DNA of 64,000 nt from Pedobacter sp. SYP-B3415 (GTDB lineage: Bacteria > Bacteroidota > Bacteroidia > Sphingobacteriales > Sphingobacteriaceae), in contig NZ_RXNQ01000031.1 in the NCBI RefSeq assembly GCF_004138205.1, forward strand, positions 277,487-341,486, read 5' to 3'. A model generated the notes under the pieces. It worked only from the letters and a program-made list of their open reading frames with translations, was not told the DNA's origin and did not search any database. The position numbers were made by a program, and so were the translations under genes. Below, one piece after another: positions 42,833-50,206 of this stretch; positions within the stretch are counted from its first letter, which is position 1, and the number at the start of each line of letters is the position of its first letter.

Positions 42833-43603
42833 CTATTTCTTTAATGTGATCCAGGCGGGCGCGTGGTCGCTCGCCTTTTCCCATCCGCGTACATGTTTAT
42901 CAACACCCGCGCCGGTAAGCCGGTCGGCGAGCGTGTTGCTCAGCAAAAAATGATCAAGCCGCAGGCCGGCGTCGCGCTGATAAGCCTGCCGCAGGTAATC
43001 CCAGAACGTGTACATGGGCACGTCCGGATACAGCCTTCTGATCGCATCTGTCCAGCCCTGCGCAAGCAGGCGTTTGTAAGCAGCGCGCGATTCTTTCCGG
43101 AAAAGCGCATTTTCGGCATATTTTTCTGGCTTGTAAACATCGAGTTCGGTGGGCATCACGTTGTAATCGCCAATGAGCGCCGCCGGCAATCCCTTATCTT
43201 TGAGTTTTTTAGCATGTGCTGCAAATTTTCTGAACCAGCGAAGTTTGTAGTCAAACTTCTCGCCCGGGTAAGGATTGCCATTCGGGAGATACAGGCAACC
43301 GATGACCATCTTGTTTATGATGGCTTCGATATACCTGCTATGCGGATCGTCAGCATAGCCAGGCAGGCCGCGCTGCACCACCTGGATTTTGGTCTTCGAT
43401 AAAATTGCCACTCCATTCCAGCTTTTTTCCCCCTGCCAGATGGCCTGATAACCCGCGTCAAGAATGGCCGCTTCAGGAAACCGTTCGTCAGGGCACTTCA
43501 GTTCCTGAAGGCAGACCACGTCGGGCTGTGCCGCCGCCAGCCAGCGGAGCAATACCTCCAACCGGCCATTCACGCCGTTGATATTAAAGGTAGCCAGCTT
43601 CAT
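42833..43603 (-). CDS. xth: Exodeoxyribonuclease III
   Basis: A 256-residue member of the exonuclease III/AP endonuclease family, which repairs abasic and 3'-blocked DNA. The motifs LATFNINGVNGR, LQELKC (metal Glu), GDYNVMPTELD (Asp/Asn) and SDHAPAWI (catalytic His) are all intact. The size is typical. It overlaps the small gene upstream (43600) by 4 bases. Its presence next to a stress-gene region and LigD suits a DNA-damage-tolerant lifestyle. Confidence 0.95.
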   Translation of the reverse strand: MKLATFNINGVNGRLEVLLRWLAAAQPDVVCLQELKCPDERFPEAAILDAGYQAIWQGEKSWNGVAILSKTKIQVVQRGLPGYADDPHSRYIEAIINKMVIGCLYLPNGNPYPGEKFDYKLRWFRKFAAHAKKLKDKGLPAALIGDYNVMPTELDVYKPEKYAENALFRKESRAAYKRLLAQGWTDAIRRLYPDVPMYTFWDYLRQAYQRDAGLRLDHFLLSNTLADRLTGAGVDKHVRGWEKASDHAPAWITLKK

Positions 43604-43791
43604 TTGTCTGATCTTCCCTCCTGCTTTTCCGATCGTACAGCAGCACGGGCCCGTTTTAATCCAGTTGCAATAGCTACGCCCTCTTCTACGCCCTCTTTTA
43701 ACAGTGCGTTTGCAATTTCTACTGCCTTTTCGCGCAGCGCGGCAGGCTGATTCTTATAAGATGGCGGAAAATCTCCGTTGTACCAGGGCAT
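43600..43791 (-). CDS. Small conserved helical protein upstream of xth
   Basis: 63 residues of the type MPWYNGDFPPSYKNQP followed by an amphipathic Ala/Lys-rich helix with REKAVEIANALL and EGVEEGVAIATGLKRARA. Short proteins with this pattern are common in Bacteroidota and other soil bacteria; I know of no established function. It overlaps exonuclease III by 4 bases, so expression is coupled. Confidence 0.75.
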   Translation of the reverse strand: MPWYNGDFPPSYKNQPAALREKAVEIANALLKEGVEEGVAIATGLKRARAAVRSEKQEGRSDK

Positions 43792-43878
43792 AATCTATCG
43801 TTTAGCAGCTTGTTTACAGAACTACAACAGTTTAAGCGCGATTTGGTTGTAACCGGCAGCCGGAGATCTGTATCCGGC

Positions 43879-44178
43879 TTATTCAAGATTGATGGATTTG
43901 AAAGTCTGCTTAAAAACGATCTTCATATTCTCGCAGGCATCTGCCAGCGAGCAGCAGCAGGATGCCAGCTGTCGCTGTGTGCCGGTGAGTGCGCTGTGAA
44001 TGAGATCAAGTTTAAGCCCGGGTGCTTCCCCCTCGGGTATGCCCTTTAACAGGTTAAACATGTCGAGGGCGGCTTGCTTGTCGTAGGCAACAAACACTTT
44101 GCCCACCGCTGTGTAACCACCGGCTACCGGAATGGCTACTGACAGATAATAAAAATCTCGTGTCTGGTCTGATTCCAT
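43879..44178 (-). CDS. Small hypothetical protein, strong ribosome-binding site
   Basis: 99 residues from ATG 44178. The start is fixed by an AAGGAGG at 44184-44190, 5 bases upstream, which is rare in this genome; ATG 44205 lies upstream of that site. The protein is soluble, mixed alpha/beta, with a CCCSLADACE cysteine cluster near residue 75 that may bind metal. No family recognised. Confidence 0.68.
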   Translation of the reverse strand: MESDQTRDFYYLSVAIPVAGGYTAVGKVFVAYDKQAALDMFNLLKGIPEGEAPGLKLDLIHSALTGTQRQLASCCCSLADACENMKIVFKQTFKSINLE

Positions 44179-44403
44179 GTCATCCTCCTTCAAAAAATTC
44201 TTCAAAAAAGGTCAGAAGCAACTGCCAGGCAGTTCGCCGGCATTCGTAAATACCTTCCGCAAAAAACATTCCTGAAGCGTTGCATAGCTATCAGTGACAG
44301 GCTTGCATGCATCAAAATCTAAAGTAAAGCCAGGCTATTGATTCAGCAGCTAACCGGTAAAAACCCCTATCAGAAAAATGTATAAAACAGGTAGTTTTTG
44401 GCT

Positions 44404-44433
44404 TGCATTCCCGCTGCAGGCGGCTTACTTTTG
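44404..44433 (+). promoter_or_regulatory. Bacteroidota housekeeping-type promoter
   Basis: TTG at 44404-44406, a 19-base spacer and TACTTTTG at 44426-44433 match the Bacteroidota consensus TTTG/TTG-N19-TAnnTTTG. Transcription would start near 44440. No protein gene follows on this strand. Confidence 0.6.
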
Positions 44434-44439
44434 CAACAG

Positions 44440-44510
44440 GGATGATAAAAATCTTCTCTGAAGAGAGGAGCAAATTTTTAGCCGCTGTTTACAGCGGCTT
44501 TTTATTTTTT
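44440..44510 (+). ncRNA. Candidate small RNA
   Basis: About 70 bases between a good promoter (44404-44433) and a hairpin with T-tract (44479-44510). The RNA would contain a short hairpin (CTCT/AGAG region near 44456-44468) and the terminator stem. No similarity to a known RNA family is recognised; this is a structural inference only. A short ORF starting near 44442 reads through the terminator and is considered unlikely. Confidence 0.4.
44479..44510 (+). terminator. Rho-independent terminator
   Basis: The stem AGCCGCTG / CAGCGGCT with a four-base loop is followed by TTTTATTTTTT on the plus strand. It ends no known protein gene. Confidence 0.75.
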
Positions 44511-44519
44511 ATCCTGTCG

Positions 44520-45194
44520 CTATTTTCCTGTCTCCAGGTCGGGGGCATCCACAGGTTTTGATTCAGGCGAACCTTTCTGCCTCAGAAAGATGGTCAGGAT
44601 AACGATCGATGCCACAGAAAGAAATTCACTTTGCCAGTTCTGAAATGTTTCAAACCAAAACCGCGGTTCAGCAAGATAAGCTAGAGCCGACACAACCGGC
44701 TTAGCCTTCGCCTGCTGCTCAACGTTATAATCGACCAGGCTTCCGTAAAAATGCATTCCCCAGGAAAAGAGGAAAAGCATCACAAACGCAATAGACAGGC
44801 TGTTGCTGTACAGTTTTAAAATCCATCCGCCCTTTTTTACCGCCCATGGCGCATCTTTCCCAGGTACAGGTTCACGGTCCACTTCTTCGGGCCCGTCAAG
44901 TTTTTTTGATTCGGCAGAGCCAAGCTGCCTGAGTTTGACGGTCATGAGAACATACAAGGCCATTTGTAAAAACTCACTTTCAAAATTTTCAAAGGTTGCA
45001 GAAATGAAATGACCCGTCTGGAGATAGGCCGAAAAGCCTATTTCCGGCTGCTGCTCTTCTGCAAGCATCTGGTTGTGCTCTTTATATCCCGTTAAGGCCT
45101 GGGCTGCAAGCGTAACAAGAAACATGAGAATAAATGCAATAGACAACCCGTTGCGGTACAGGTAGCCGTATTTCTTTTTTAATCGGTTGTTCAT
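44520..45194 (-). CDS. DUF6766-like membrane protein with internal duplication
   Basis: 224 residues from ATG 45194. Two similar halves (about 8-100 and 122-215), each with an initial helix (RNGLSIAFILMFL / SNSLSIAFVMLFL), a short loop, a GHFISATFENFESEFLQ or RFWFETFQNWQSEFLSV segment and a second helix ending in LRQLGSAESK or LRQKGSPESK. The repeat implies duplication and pseudo-two-fold symmetry. Small proteins of this sort are recorded as DUF6766; the function is unknown. Two to four membrane segments. Confidence 0.8.
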   Translation of the reverse strand: MNNRLKKKYGYLYRNGLSIAFILMFLVTLAAQALTGYKEHNQMLAEEQQPEIGFSAYLQTGHFISATFENFESEFLQMALYVLMTVKLRQLGSAESKKLDGPEEVDREPVPGKDAPWAVKKGGWILKLYSNSLSIAFVMLFLFSWGMHFYGSLVDYNVEQQAKAKPVVSALAYLAEPRFWFETFQNWQSEFLSVASIVILTIFLRQKGSPESKPVDAPDLETGK

Positions 45195-45349
45195 CTGGTT
45201 GTGACTTAAACTCAAGCCATAACACCAGGACGGTCCATAAAGTTTACAGCCTGGTATGTCTGCAGCTTTAAACTTTTCGGCCGGAAGGCCTGTTATACCA
45301 CACAACCTGGAGCGCTGAAAACCGCGCCCAAACAAACCGAATCGTAGCT

Positions 45350-45853
45350 ATGCAAGCATATAAATCTGACGTAAACACCTGTAGTGAAGTGCTCGCCGCT
45401 CACGGACTTACCATTGCTTTTGCCGAAAGCGCCAGTGCCGGAAAACTGGCGTATGCATTTTCGCAAACCGAACAATCCGGCAGCGTACTGAAGGGCGGGC
45501 TTGTTTGTTATGATGCCTGTGTAAAGGAAGAGATGCTGGATATACCTAAGGCTCTGATCGATAAACATACACCTGAGTCTGCAGAGGTAACACGCGAAAT
45601 GGCCACCGGACTTAAAAAGGTGATGGACGCCGAAGTGATCGTTTCCATAACGGGTTTGCCGACGCCCGGTGGCAGCGAGGGCCCGGACAAGCCGGTAGGT
45701 ACCATGTTTTATTGTATTCTGACCGGCGAGCGGACCTACGATTACCGGGAGGTCTTTGAGGGCTCGCCGGGAGAGATCATAGACCAGACGATTGCGCACA
45801 TCGCCCGGTCAATCACGCAGCGGATACAGGAAGACACACCTGACAAAAAATAA
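45350..45853 (+). CDS. CinA C-terminal family protein (nicotinamide-nucleotide amidase-like)
   Basis: A 167-residue CinA C-terminal domain without the MoCF-type N domain, as in PncC amidases that deamidate nicotinamide mononucleotide. The family patterns appear as AESASAGKLAYAFSQ (canonical is AESCTGG, so it is degenerate here), SGSVLKGGLVCYD...K and GPDKPVGTMF. The altered N-terminal motif leaves activity open. It ends 2 bases before the convergent regulator gene at 45856. Confidence 0.85.
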   Translation: MQAYKSDVNTCSEVLAAHGLTIAFAESASAGKLAYAFSQTEQSGSVLKGGLVCYDACVKEEMLDIPKALIDKHTPESAEVTREMATGLKKVMDAEVIVSITGLPTPGGSEGPDKPVGTMFYCILTGERTYDYREVFEGSPGEIIDQTIAHIARSITQRIQEDTPDKK

Positions 45854-45855
45854 GC

Positions 45856-46905
45856 CTAGTTCTTCATTTTCTGAAGGCGCTCGGGTGAGAGAATTTGTAA
45901 GGCTGTACCGGTTTTACCGACTAATCCCTCCTCGACAAAATCAGTCAGCGTTCTGCTCACCGTTTCTGTAGCCATGCCGGCCAGCGAACCGAGCTCCTCA
46001 CGCGATATGCGGAAAGCAGTTCCTGGTTCGTATTGTGCCGCCAGCCTGATGAGCACTTGGGCCAGCCTTTTCCGCACGGAATTATAAGCCAGCTCAAGCA
46101 GCTGCTGCGCTTTCTCGTGGATATCCTTCGACAGGATCTTCAAAAACTGGTGCCCTACATCCGGATATTTATTTAACAACGAAATGACCTCGTCTTTGGG
46201 AAGCAGGCAGACCGATGTTGGTTCGAGCGCTTCGCCGGTGTCTGAAAAGGGTTCGTTGACAAGCAGGGAGTCTATGCCCAGAATCTCGTCTGCCCCATAC
46301 ATGCCGGTAGTCAGCTCCCGCCCGTCGTCGGCAATTTTCGAGGTCTTGACCGTTCCCTCCAAAATCAGGTAGATACCCAGCGGCTGGTCGCCAGCATAAT
46401 AAAGAACCTGCTTTTTCTTCAGGTGTCTAACCTTACGCTGGGCAATCATATCGCGAAGTGCTTTCATGCCCTTGCCGTTAGCCGAACTGATGTGCTGCAG
46501 GTGTTCAAGTGTTCCGCCTTTATAGGCTTGCTGGCGTTCTTTTTTGCTAAGCCGGCTTTCTATCGCGCTGAGCAGTTCCATATCAAGAAACGGCTTGGTC
46601 AGGTAATCGTCTGCGCCCATCTCCATCCCCTTTCTGAAGTCGAGGCGGTCTGCTTTGGCGGTCAGAAAGATAAACGGTATGTCGGTCGTTTCCGGATTTC
46701 TCCCGAGCAGGTATAAAACCCCATACCCGTCAAGTTCCGGCATCATGATGTCGCACAGAATCAGGTCAGGTTTATGCGCAATGGCCTTCTCTACACCTTC
46801 GCGGCCATTGCATGCCACAATCGGCTGGTAGCCCGAAAGTTCGAGGATTTCTGCGGTCCCTTCGCGAATGTCTTCGTTGTCTTCAATGATCAGGATGGTC
46901 TTCAT
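45856..46905 (-). CDS. Fused receiver and CRP/FNR-type transcription regulator (FixJ-FixK-like)
   Basis: A 349-residue regulator that joins two systems. Residues 1-120 are a CheY-type receiver (acidic pair EDN, phospho-acceptor D52 in LCDIMMPE, K104 in TKPF). Residues about 150-265 are a cyclic-nucleotide-fold domain, and 280-345 are the CRP helix-turn-helix with recognition helix ETVSR (E314, S317, R318), the FNR/CRP pattern that reads TGA half-sites. There is no FNR cysteine cluster, so control is expected through phosphorylation. Its start overlaps the kinase gene's end by 23 bases. It is the likely direct target of that kinase and regulator of the divergent cbb3 operon. Confidence 0.93.
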   Translation of the reverse strand: MKTILIIEDNEDIREGTAEILELSGYQPIVACNGREGVEKAIAHKPDLILCDIMMPELDGYGVLYLLGRNPETTDIPFIFLTAKADRLDFRKGMEMGADDYLTKPFLDMELLSAIESRLSKKERQQAYKGGTLEHLQHISSANGKGMKALRDMIAQRKVRHLKKKQVLYYAGDQPLGIYLILEGTVKTSKIADDGRELTTGMYGADEILGIDSLLVNEPFSDTGEALEPTSVCLLPKDEVISLLNKYPDVGHQFLKILSKDIHEKAQQLLELAYNSVRKRLAQVLIRLAAQYEPGTAFRISREELGSLAGMATETVSRTLTDFVEEGLVGKTGTALQILSPERLQKMKN

Positions 46906-48091
46906 GTTTTAATGGTAACGTGATGGTAAAAGAGGTGCCGCGATTCACTGTACTTTCGAATGTAATGCCGCCGTTCAGTAAGCCTACGTACCGGGTAACG
47001 ATGTTCAGACCAAGGCCTGTTCCGGGGATGCTTCCGGTATTATGTGCACGAAAAAATGCTTCAAACAAATGTTTCTGGTCGCTTTCTGGTATGCCGATGC
47101 CGTTGTCTTTTACATGCAGCACCAGTTGGCTGTCTCTTATCTCGGTACTGTATTCAATGTAGGTATTCTCGCCTGAGTATTTAATCGCGTTGCCGATCAG
47201 GTTGACAACGCAGTATTTGAGGATCTTACTGTCGGTATTTACCTCACTATTAATGCCGGTATGCTCGTAAATTATATGTTGATTCTGTTTGGCCAGCAGC
47301 TGCATTTCTTCGGTTACTTCTTCGGAAAATTTAACAATATCAAAAGCACTGTATTCAGGCTCTACCCGGCCGGTTTCAAGCCTCTCGAGCGACAGAAAAT
47401 CGTTCAGGATTCCCGTCAGGCTTTGCACCGAATTTTTGATCTTGCCAAGGTGTTTGGTTATGTTGGGATTGTCAAACTGCGCGGCATACCGTTCAATCAG
47501 TACCGCAGAAAGCTGCACCGCACTCAACGGTGTACGGAATTCATGCGATGCCATGGAAACAAAACGCGTTTTCAGCTGGTTCAGCTCCTTTTCTTTTTCG
47601 AGCGACTGGTTTGCTTCAAGGCGGGCGGCCTCGAGCGCATCAATGGTATTTTTTAGTGATCGCGTGCGGTCGTTCACCTGGTCTTCCAGGTTGAGTGCGT
47701 ATTCCCGCAGCCGCTCTTCAGCTTCTTTTTCTTTGCTCAGGTCATGAACAAAGCCGGTGTAAATAACACGGCCGGAATATTCAACCTTGCTTACGGCAAG
47801 CCTGAAGGGAAATACCGATCCATCCTTTCTGAGTCCGTGAACTTCGCGGCCAATACCGATAATATGTGCTTTGCCCGTGCGGTGATAACTATCCAGGTAA
47901 CCGTCATGCTGTTCGCGGTCTGGCGGCGGCATAAGCATGGATATATTATGGCCAATGACTTCAGACTCATCATAGAGAAAAAGCCTGCATGCTGCGGGAT
48001 TAATCGACTCAACGATGCCGCGGTCGGAGATCGTAATTATTCCGTCAATTGCGTTTTCGATGATAGCATTCAGCAGGCTTTTGTCTTTCAT
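46883..48091 (-). CDS. FixL-like oxygen-sensing histidine kinase
   Basis: A 402-residue soluble kinase. The PAS domain (about 8-120) aligns with Bradyrhizobium FixL: H62 in QHDGY matches the heme ligand H200, H76 matches H214 and R82 in IIGIGR matches the signalling R220, with identical spacing (20 residues between H62 and R82). A coiled coil (120-175), HisKA with phospho-acceptor H183 in ASHEFRTPL, and HATPase_c (NLIGNAIKYS, DNGIGIP, GTGLGLN) follow. No membrane segment. FixL releases kinase activity when oxygen leaves the heme. It is followed by the receiver-CRP fusion and is divergent from the cbb3 operon. Confidence 0.9.
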   Translation of the reverse strand: MKDKSLLNAIIENAIDGIITISDRGIVESINPAACRLFLYDESEVIGHNISMLMPPPDREQHDGYLDSYHRTGKAHIIGIGREVHGLRKDGSVFPFRLAVSKVEYSGRVIYTGFVHDLSKEKEAEERLREYALNLEDQVNDRTRSLKNTIDALEAARLEANQSLEKEKELNQLKTRFVSMASHEFRTPLSAVQLSAVLIERYAAQFDNPNITKHLGKIKNSVQSLTGILNDFLSLERLETGRVEPEYSAFDIVKFSEEVTEEMQLLAKQNQHIIYEHTGINSEVNTDSKILKYCVVNLIGNAIKYSGENTYIEYSTEIRDSQLVLHVKDNGIGIPESDQKHLFEAFFRAHNTGSIPGTGLGLNIVTRYVGLLNGGITFESTVNRGTSFTITLPLKHEDHPDH

Positions 48092-48143
48092 TCGTGAAAA
48101 TTACCATTATCGCACAAACATCGCAATTGTGATTCCGGAAAAA

Positions 48144-48157
48144 CTGACGGTGATCAG
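48144..48157. promoter_or_regulatory. FNR/FixK-type box upstream of the kinase gene
   Basis: CTGAC-GGTG-ATCAG, a TGA-N6-TCA palindrome, followed by TTTTTT. It lies 53 bases upstream of the ATG of the FixL-like kinase and fits the recognition helix of the regulator at 45856. Confidence 0.55.
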
Positions 48158-48357
48158 TTTTTTACATGAGGCCCGACAAGTATTGCTAAGCATGTATACG
48201 AACGCTTTCGGCTATGCCTCAGGTTGCTTTTTTTTCGCCAAAAAGAAGGAGCCCCCGCGGCGGTGAGCGCTTCGATACCGCAGCCCCACATTTATTGGAA
48301 ACCAAAGAACTATAGGCTTTCGCAAAACTTTCCCCGGACAAAAGTGAATCGCTTTTG

Positions 48358-48371
48358 CTGACCACGATCAG
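48358..48371. promoter_or_regulatory. FNR/FixK-type box upstream of the cbb3 operon
   Basis: CTGAC-CACG-ATCAG, again followed by TTTTTT, 67 bases before the first ATG of the cbb3 operon. It shares outer arms and trailing T-run with the other box but not the central four bases, which is the expected signature of a dimeric regulator site. Confidence 0.6.
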
Positions 48372-48437
48372 TTTTTTGACTGACGACCGGCAACAGCCAG
48401 GCCGGTTGATCGCAGTAATTTTGAAAAAAAAACAAAT

Positions 48438-48890
48438 ATGAAAGTTATTTCCTACCAGGTTACGGCCGAAGATAAAGAGCTTTTGGTTCAGGCTAACCAG
48501 AAGAAACATGATGTAACCTTTATAACAAACAACCTGTCTGAGCAGACCCTGGCATTTGCACAGGGCAAAGATGTATTGGTTCTTCTGAACAACGAACCTT
48601 TGAACGAGGCCCTGCTCGAGGGACTGCGACTGAATGGTCTGAAATATCTCGCTTCGGCAACCCAACAGGTAGGAAATATTGACCTGGCCGCCGCCGGACG
48701 ACTCGGATTCAAAATTGCCAATGTGCCGATGGCAGATACCCTTGATAAATCTGCCCGGATGCTTGGCGTGGTAAAAAACCTAGATCAATGGGCGGCGGGG
48801 AAATGTGTGGGGAAAGCATGCTGTTGCGCAAACAACTGTGCCATTGATAAACGAAAAGAAAACCAGCATGAAGACCTTAGCTTTGCTTGA
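48438..48890 (+). CDS. Truncated D-2-hydroxyacid-dehydrogenase-like protein with Cys-rich tail
   Basis: 150 residues. Residues 1-110 resemble the N-terminal catalytic-domain half of D-lactate dehydrogenase (VLLNNEPLNEALLEG, IDLAAAGRLGFKIANVP), but the NAD-binding domain and the catalytic Arg/Glu/His residues are absent. The tail (120-137) has a cysteine cluster, KCVGKACCCANNC. It cannot be a normal dehydrogenase; the Cys cluster suggests metal or heme-related binding. It is first in the cbb3 operon and overlaps hemN by 23 bases. Confidence 0.8.
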   Translation: MKVISYQVTAEDKELLVQANQKKHDVTFITNNLSEQTLAFAQGKDVLVLLNNEPLNEALLEGLRLNGLKYLASATQQVGNIDLAAAGRLGFKIANVPMADTLDKSARMLGVVKNLDQWAAGKCVGKACCCANNCAIDKRKENQHEDLSFA

Positions 48891-50205
48891 TAAATACAAC
48901 CGCCCGGTACCCCGTTACACAAGTTACCCTGCCATGCCGTTCTGGAAAACGGATAAGTTCACAAAAGAACAATGGTATAAAAACGTTTCAGAAACGTATG
49001 CCGCTGACCCGGAACAACCCGTCAGCCTGTACGTGCATCTTCCTTTTTGCGAAAAACTGTGCACCTACTGTGCCTGCAATACGCATATAACACGCAATCA
49101 TCAGGTTGAAAGACCCTATCTGGAGGCGCTGACCGCCGAATGGAACTTATATTGCTCCCTGTTGGGCAAAAGGCCACAGATTACCGAATTGCATCTGGGG
49201 GGCGGAACACCGACCTTTTTTGCACCCGAAAATCTCGCTTCATTTTTGAGAACGGTTTTGGGTCCTGAACCCAGGGCAGCCAGGGAAGCTTTTTCTTTTG
49301 AAGGGCACCCGCTGAATACAAGCGATGAACATCTTAGAATCCTGCACAGCTTCGGCTTTTCCCGCTTCAGTATAGGTATCCAGGATTTTGACCCGCGTGT
49401 TGAGTACCTGATCAACAGATTTCAGACACCCGAACAGGTTCAGCGCCTTACCCTTCGCGCAAGGGAATTGGGTTATACGTCGGTAAATTTCGACCTCGTG
49501 TACGGTTTGCCGGGACAAACACGCGAAGGACTCAAAAAAACAATCGGTGAGATTATAGCCATGCGGCCGGACCGGATCGCCTTCTACAGTTACGCGCACG
49601 TACCCTGGAAGAAACCGGGACAGCGCCGGTACACAAGTGCCGACCTGCCCGATGGCGCGGCGAAAATAGCACTGCAGCTGGCCGGGCGCGAAATGTTCCT
49701 TGAGGCCGGGTACCGGGATATTGGTATGGACCATTTTGCCCTGCCGGGTGATGCCCTGCTTGATCATGCCAGGCTGCACCGCAATTTTATGGGGTATACG
49801 CTGCAGGACAATAAGATCCTCATCGGACTTGGTGCCTCTGCCATCAGCGAGACGCCTACAGCCTTTGCACAGAATGAGAAAGCTGTAGCCGCCTACCAGG
49901 ATAGTTTGGCGGCAGGCACCCTGCCCACAGAAAAGGGACACCTGCAGGATAAGCAGGACCTTTACCTGCGCCGGCAAATCATGGAGCTGATGTGTCAGGG
50001 TGTAACGAAATTGAACAACCTGCAATCGGCGTCACTTGCACCTGCCATTTCAGATCTCGAGGCTGACGGCCTCGTCCGTTTCCAGGACAATGTGCTCGAA
50101 GTACAGGCGGCAGGCCGCCTCTTTCTACGAAATATATGCGCTGTCCTCGACCCCTATCTGCACGGGGCGCAGCAGGATACCGAACGGTTCAGCAAAGCGG
50201 TTTAA
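48868..50205 (+). CDS. hemN: Oxygen-independent coproporphyrinogen III oxidase HemN
   Basis: A 445-residue radical-SAM enzyme that decarboxylates coproporphyrinogen III to protoporphyrinogen IX without oxygen. The iron-sulfur site PFCEKLCTYCAC (CxxxCxxC) lies near residues 58-67, followed by the glycine motif LHLGGGTPTFF and the HemN C-terminal helical domain. ATG 48868 is chosen; ATG 48805 lies within the upstream gene and has no family resemblance. Making heme at low oxygen fits the cbb3 operon. ccoI follows one base later. Confidence 0.95.
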   Translation: MKTLALLDKYNRPVPRYTSYPAMPFWKTDKFTKEQWYKNVSETYAADPEQPVSLYVHLPFCEKLCTYCACNTHITRNHQVERPYLEALTAEWNLYCSLLGKRPQITELHLGGGTPTFFAPENLASFLRTVLGPEPRAAREAFSFEGHPLNTSDEHLRILHSFGFSRFSIGIQDFDPRVEYLINRFQTPEQVQRLTLRARELGYTSVNFDLVYGLPGQTREGLKKTIGEIIAMRPDRIAFYSYAHVPWKKPGQRRYTSADLPDGAAKIALQLAGREMFLEAGYRDIGMDHFALPGDALLDHARLHRNFMGYTLQDNKILIGLGASAISETPTAFAQNEKAVAAYQDSLAAGTLPTEKGHLQDKQDLYLRRQIMELMCQGVTKLNNLQSASLAPAISDLEADGLVRFQDNVLEVQAAGRLFLRNICAVLDPYLHGAQQDTERFSKAV

Positions 50206-50206
50206 C

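Larger units (their letters stand above)
44179..44519. other. Intergenic region holding a candidate sRNA
   Basis: About 340 bases without a convincing protein gene. The right-hand half contains the promoter and terminator described at 44404-44510. The left half (44206-44385) shows nothing recognisable. Confidence 0.5.
48092..48437. promoter_or_regulatory. Divergent control region of the cbb3 module
   Basis: 346 bases between the FixL-like kinase (minus) and the cbb3 operon (plus), with no gene. It contains two palindromes of identical pattern, one near each start (48144-48157, 48358-48371). It also contains a T-rich stretch and a GC-rich segment at about 48248-48290. Promoter -10/-33 elements are not clear. 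Confidence 0.6.
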
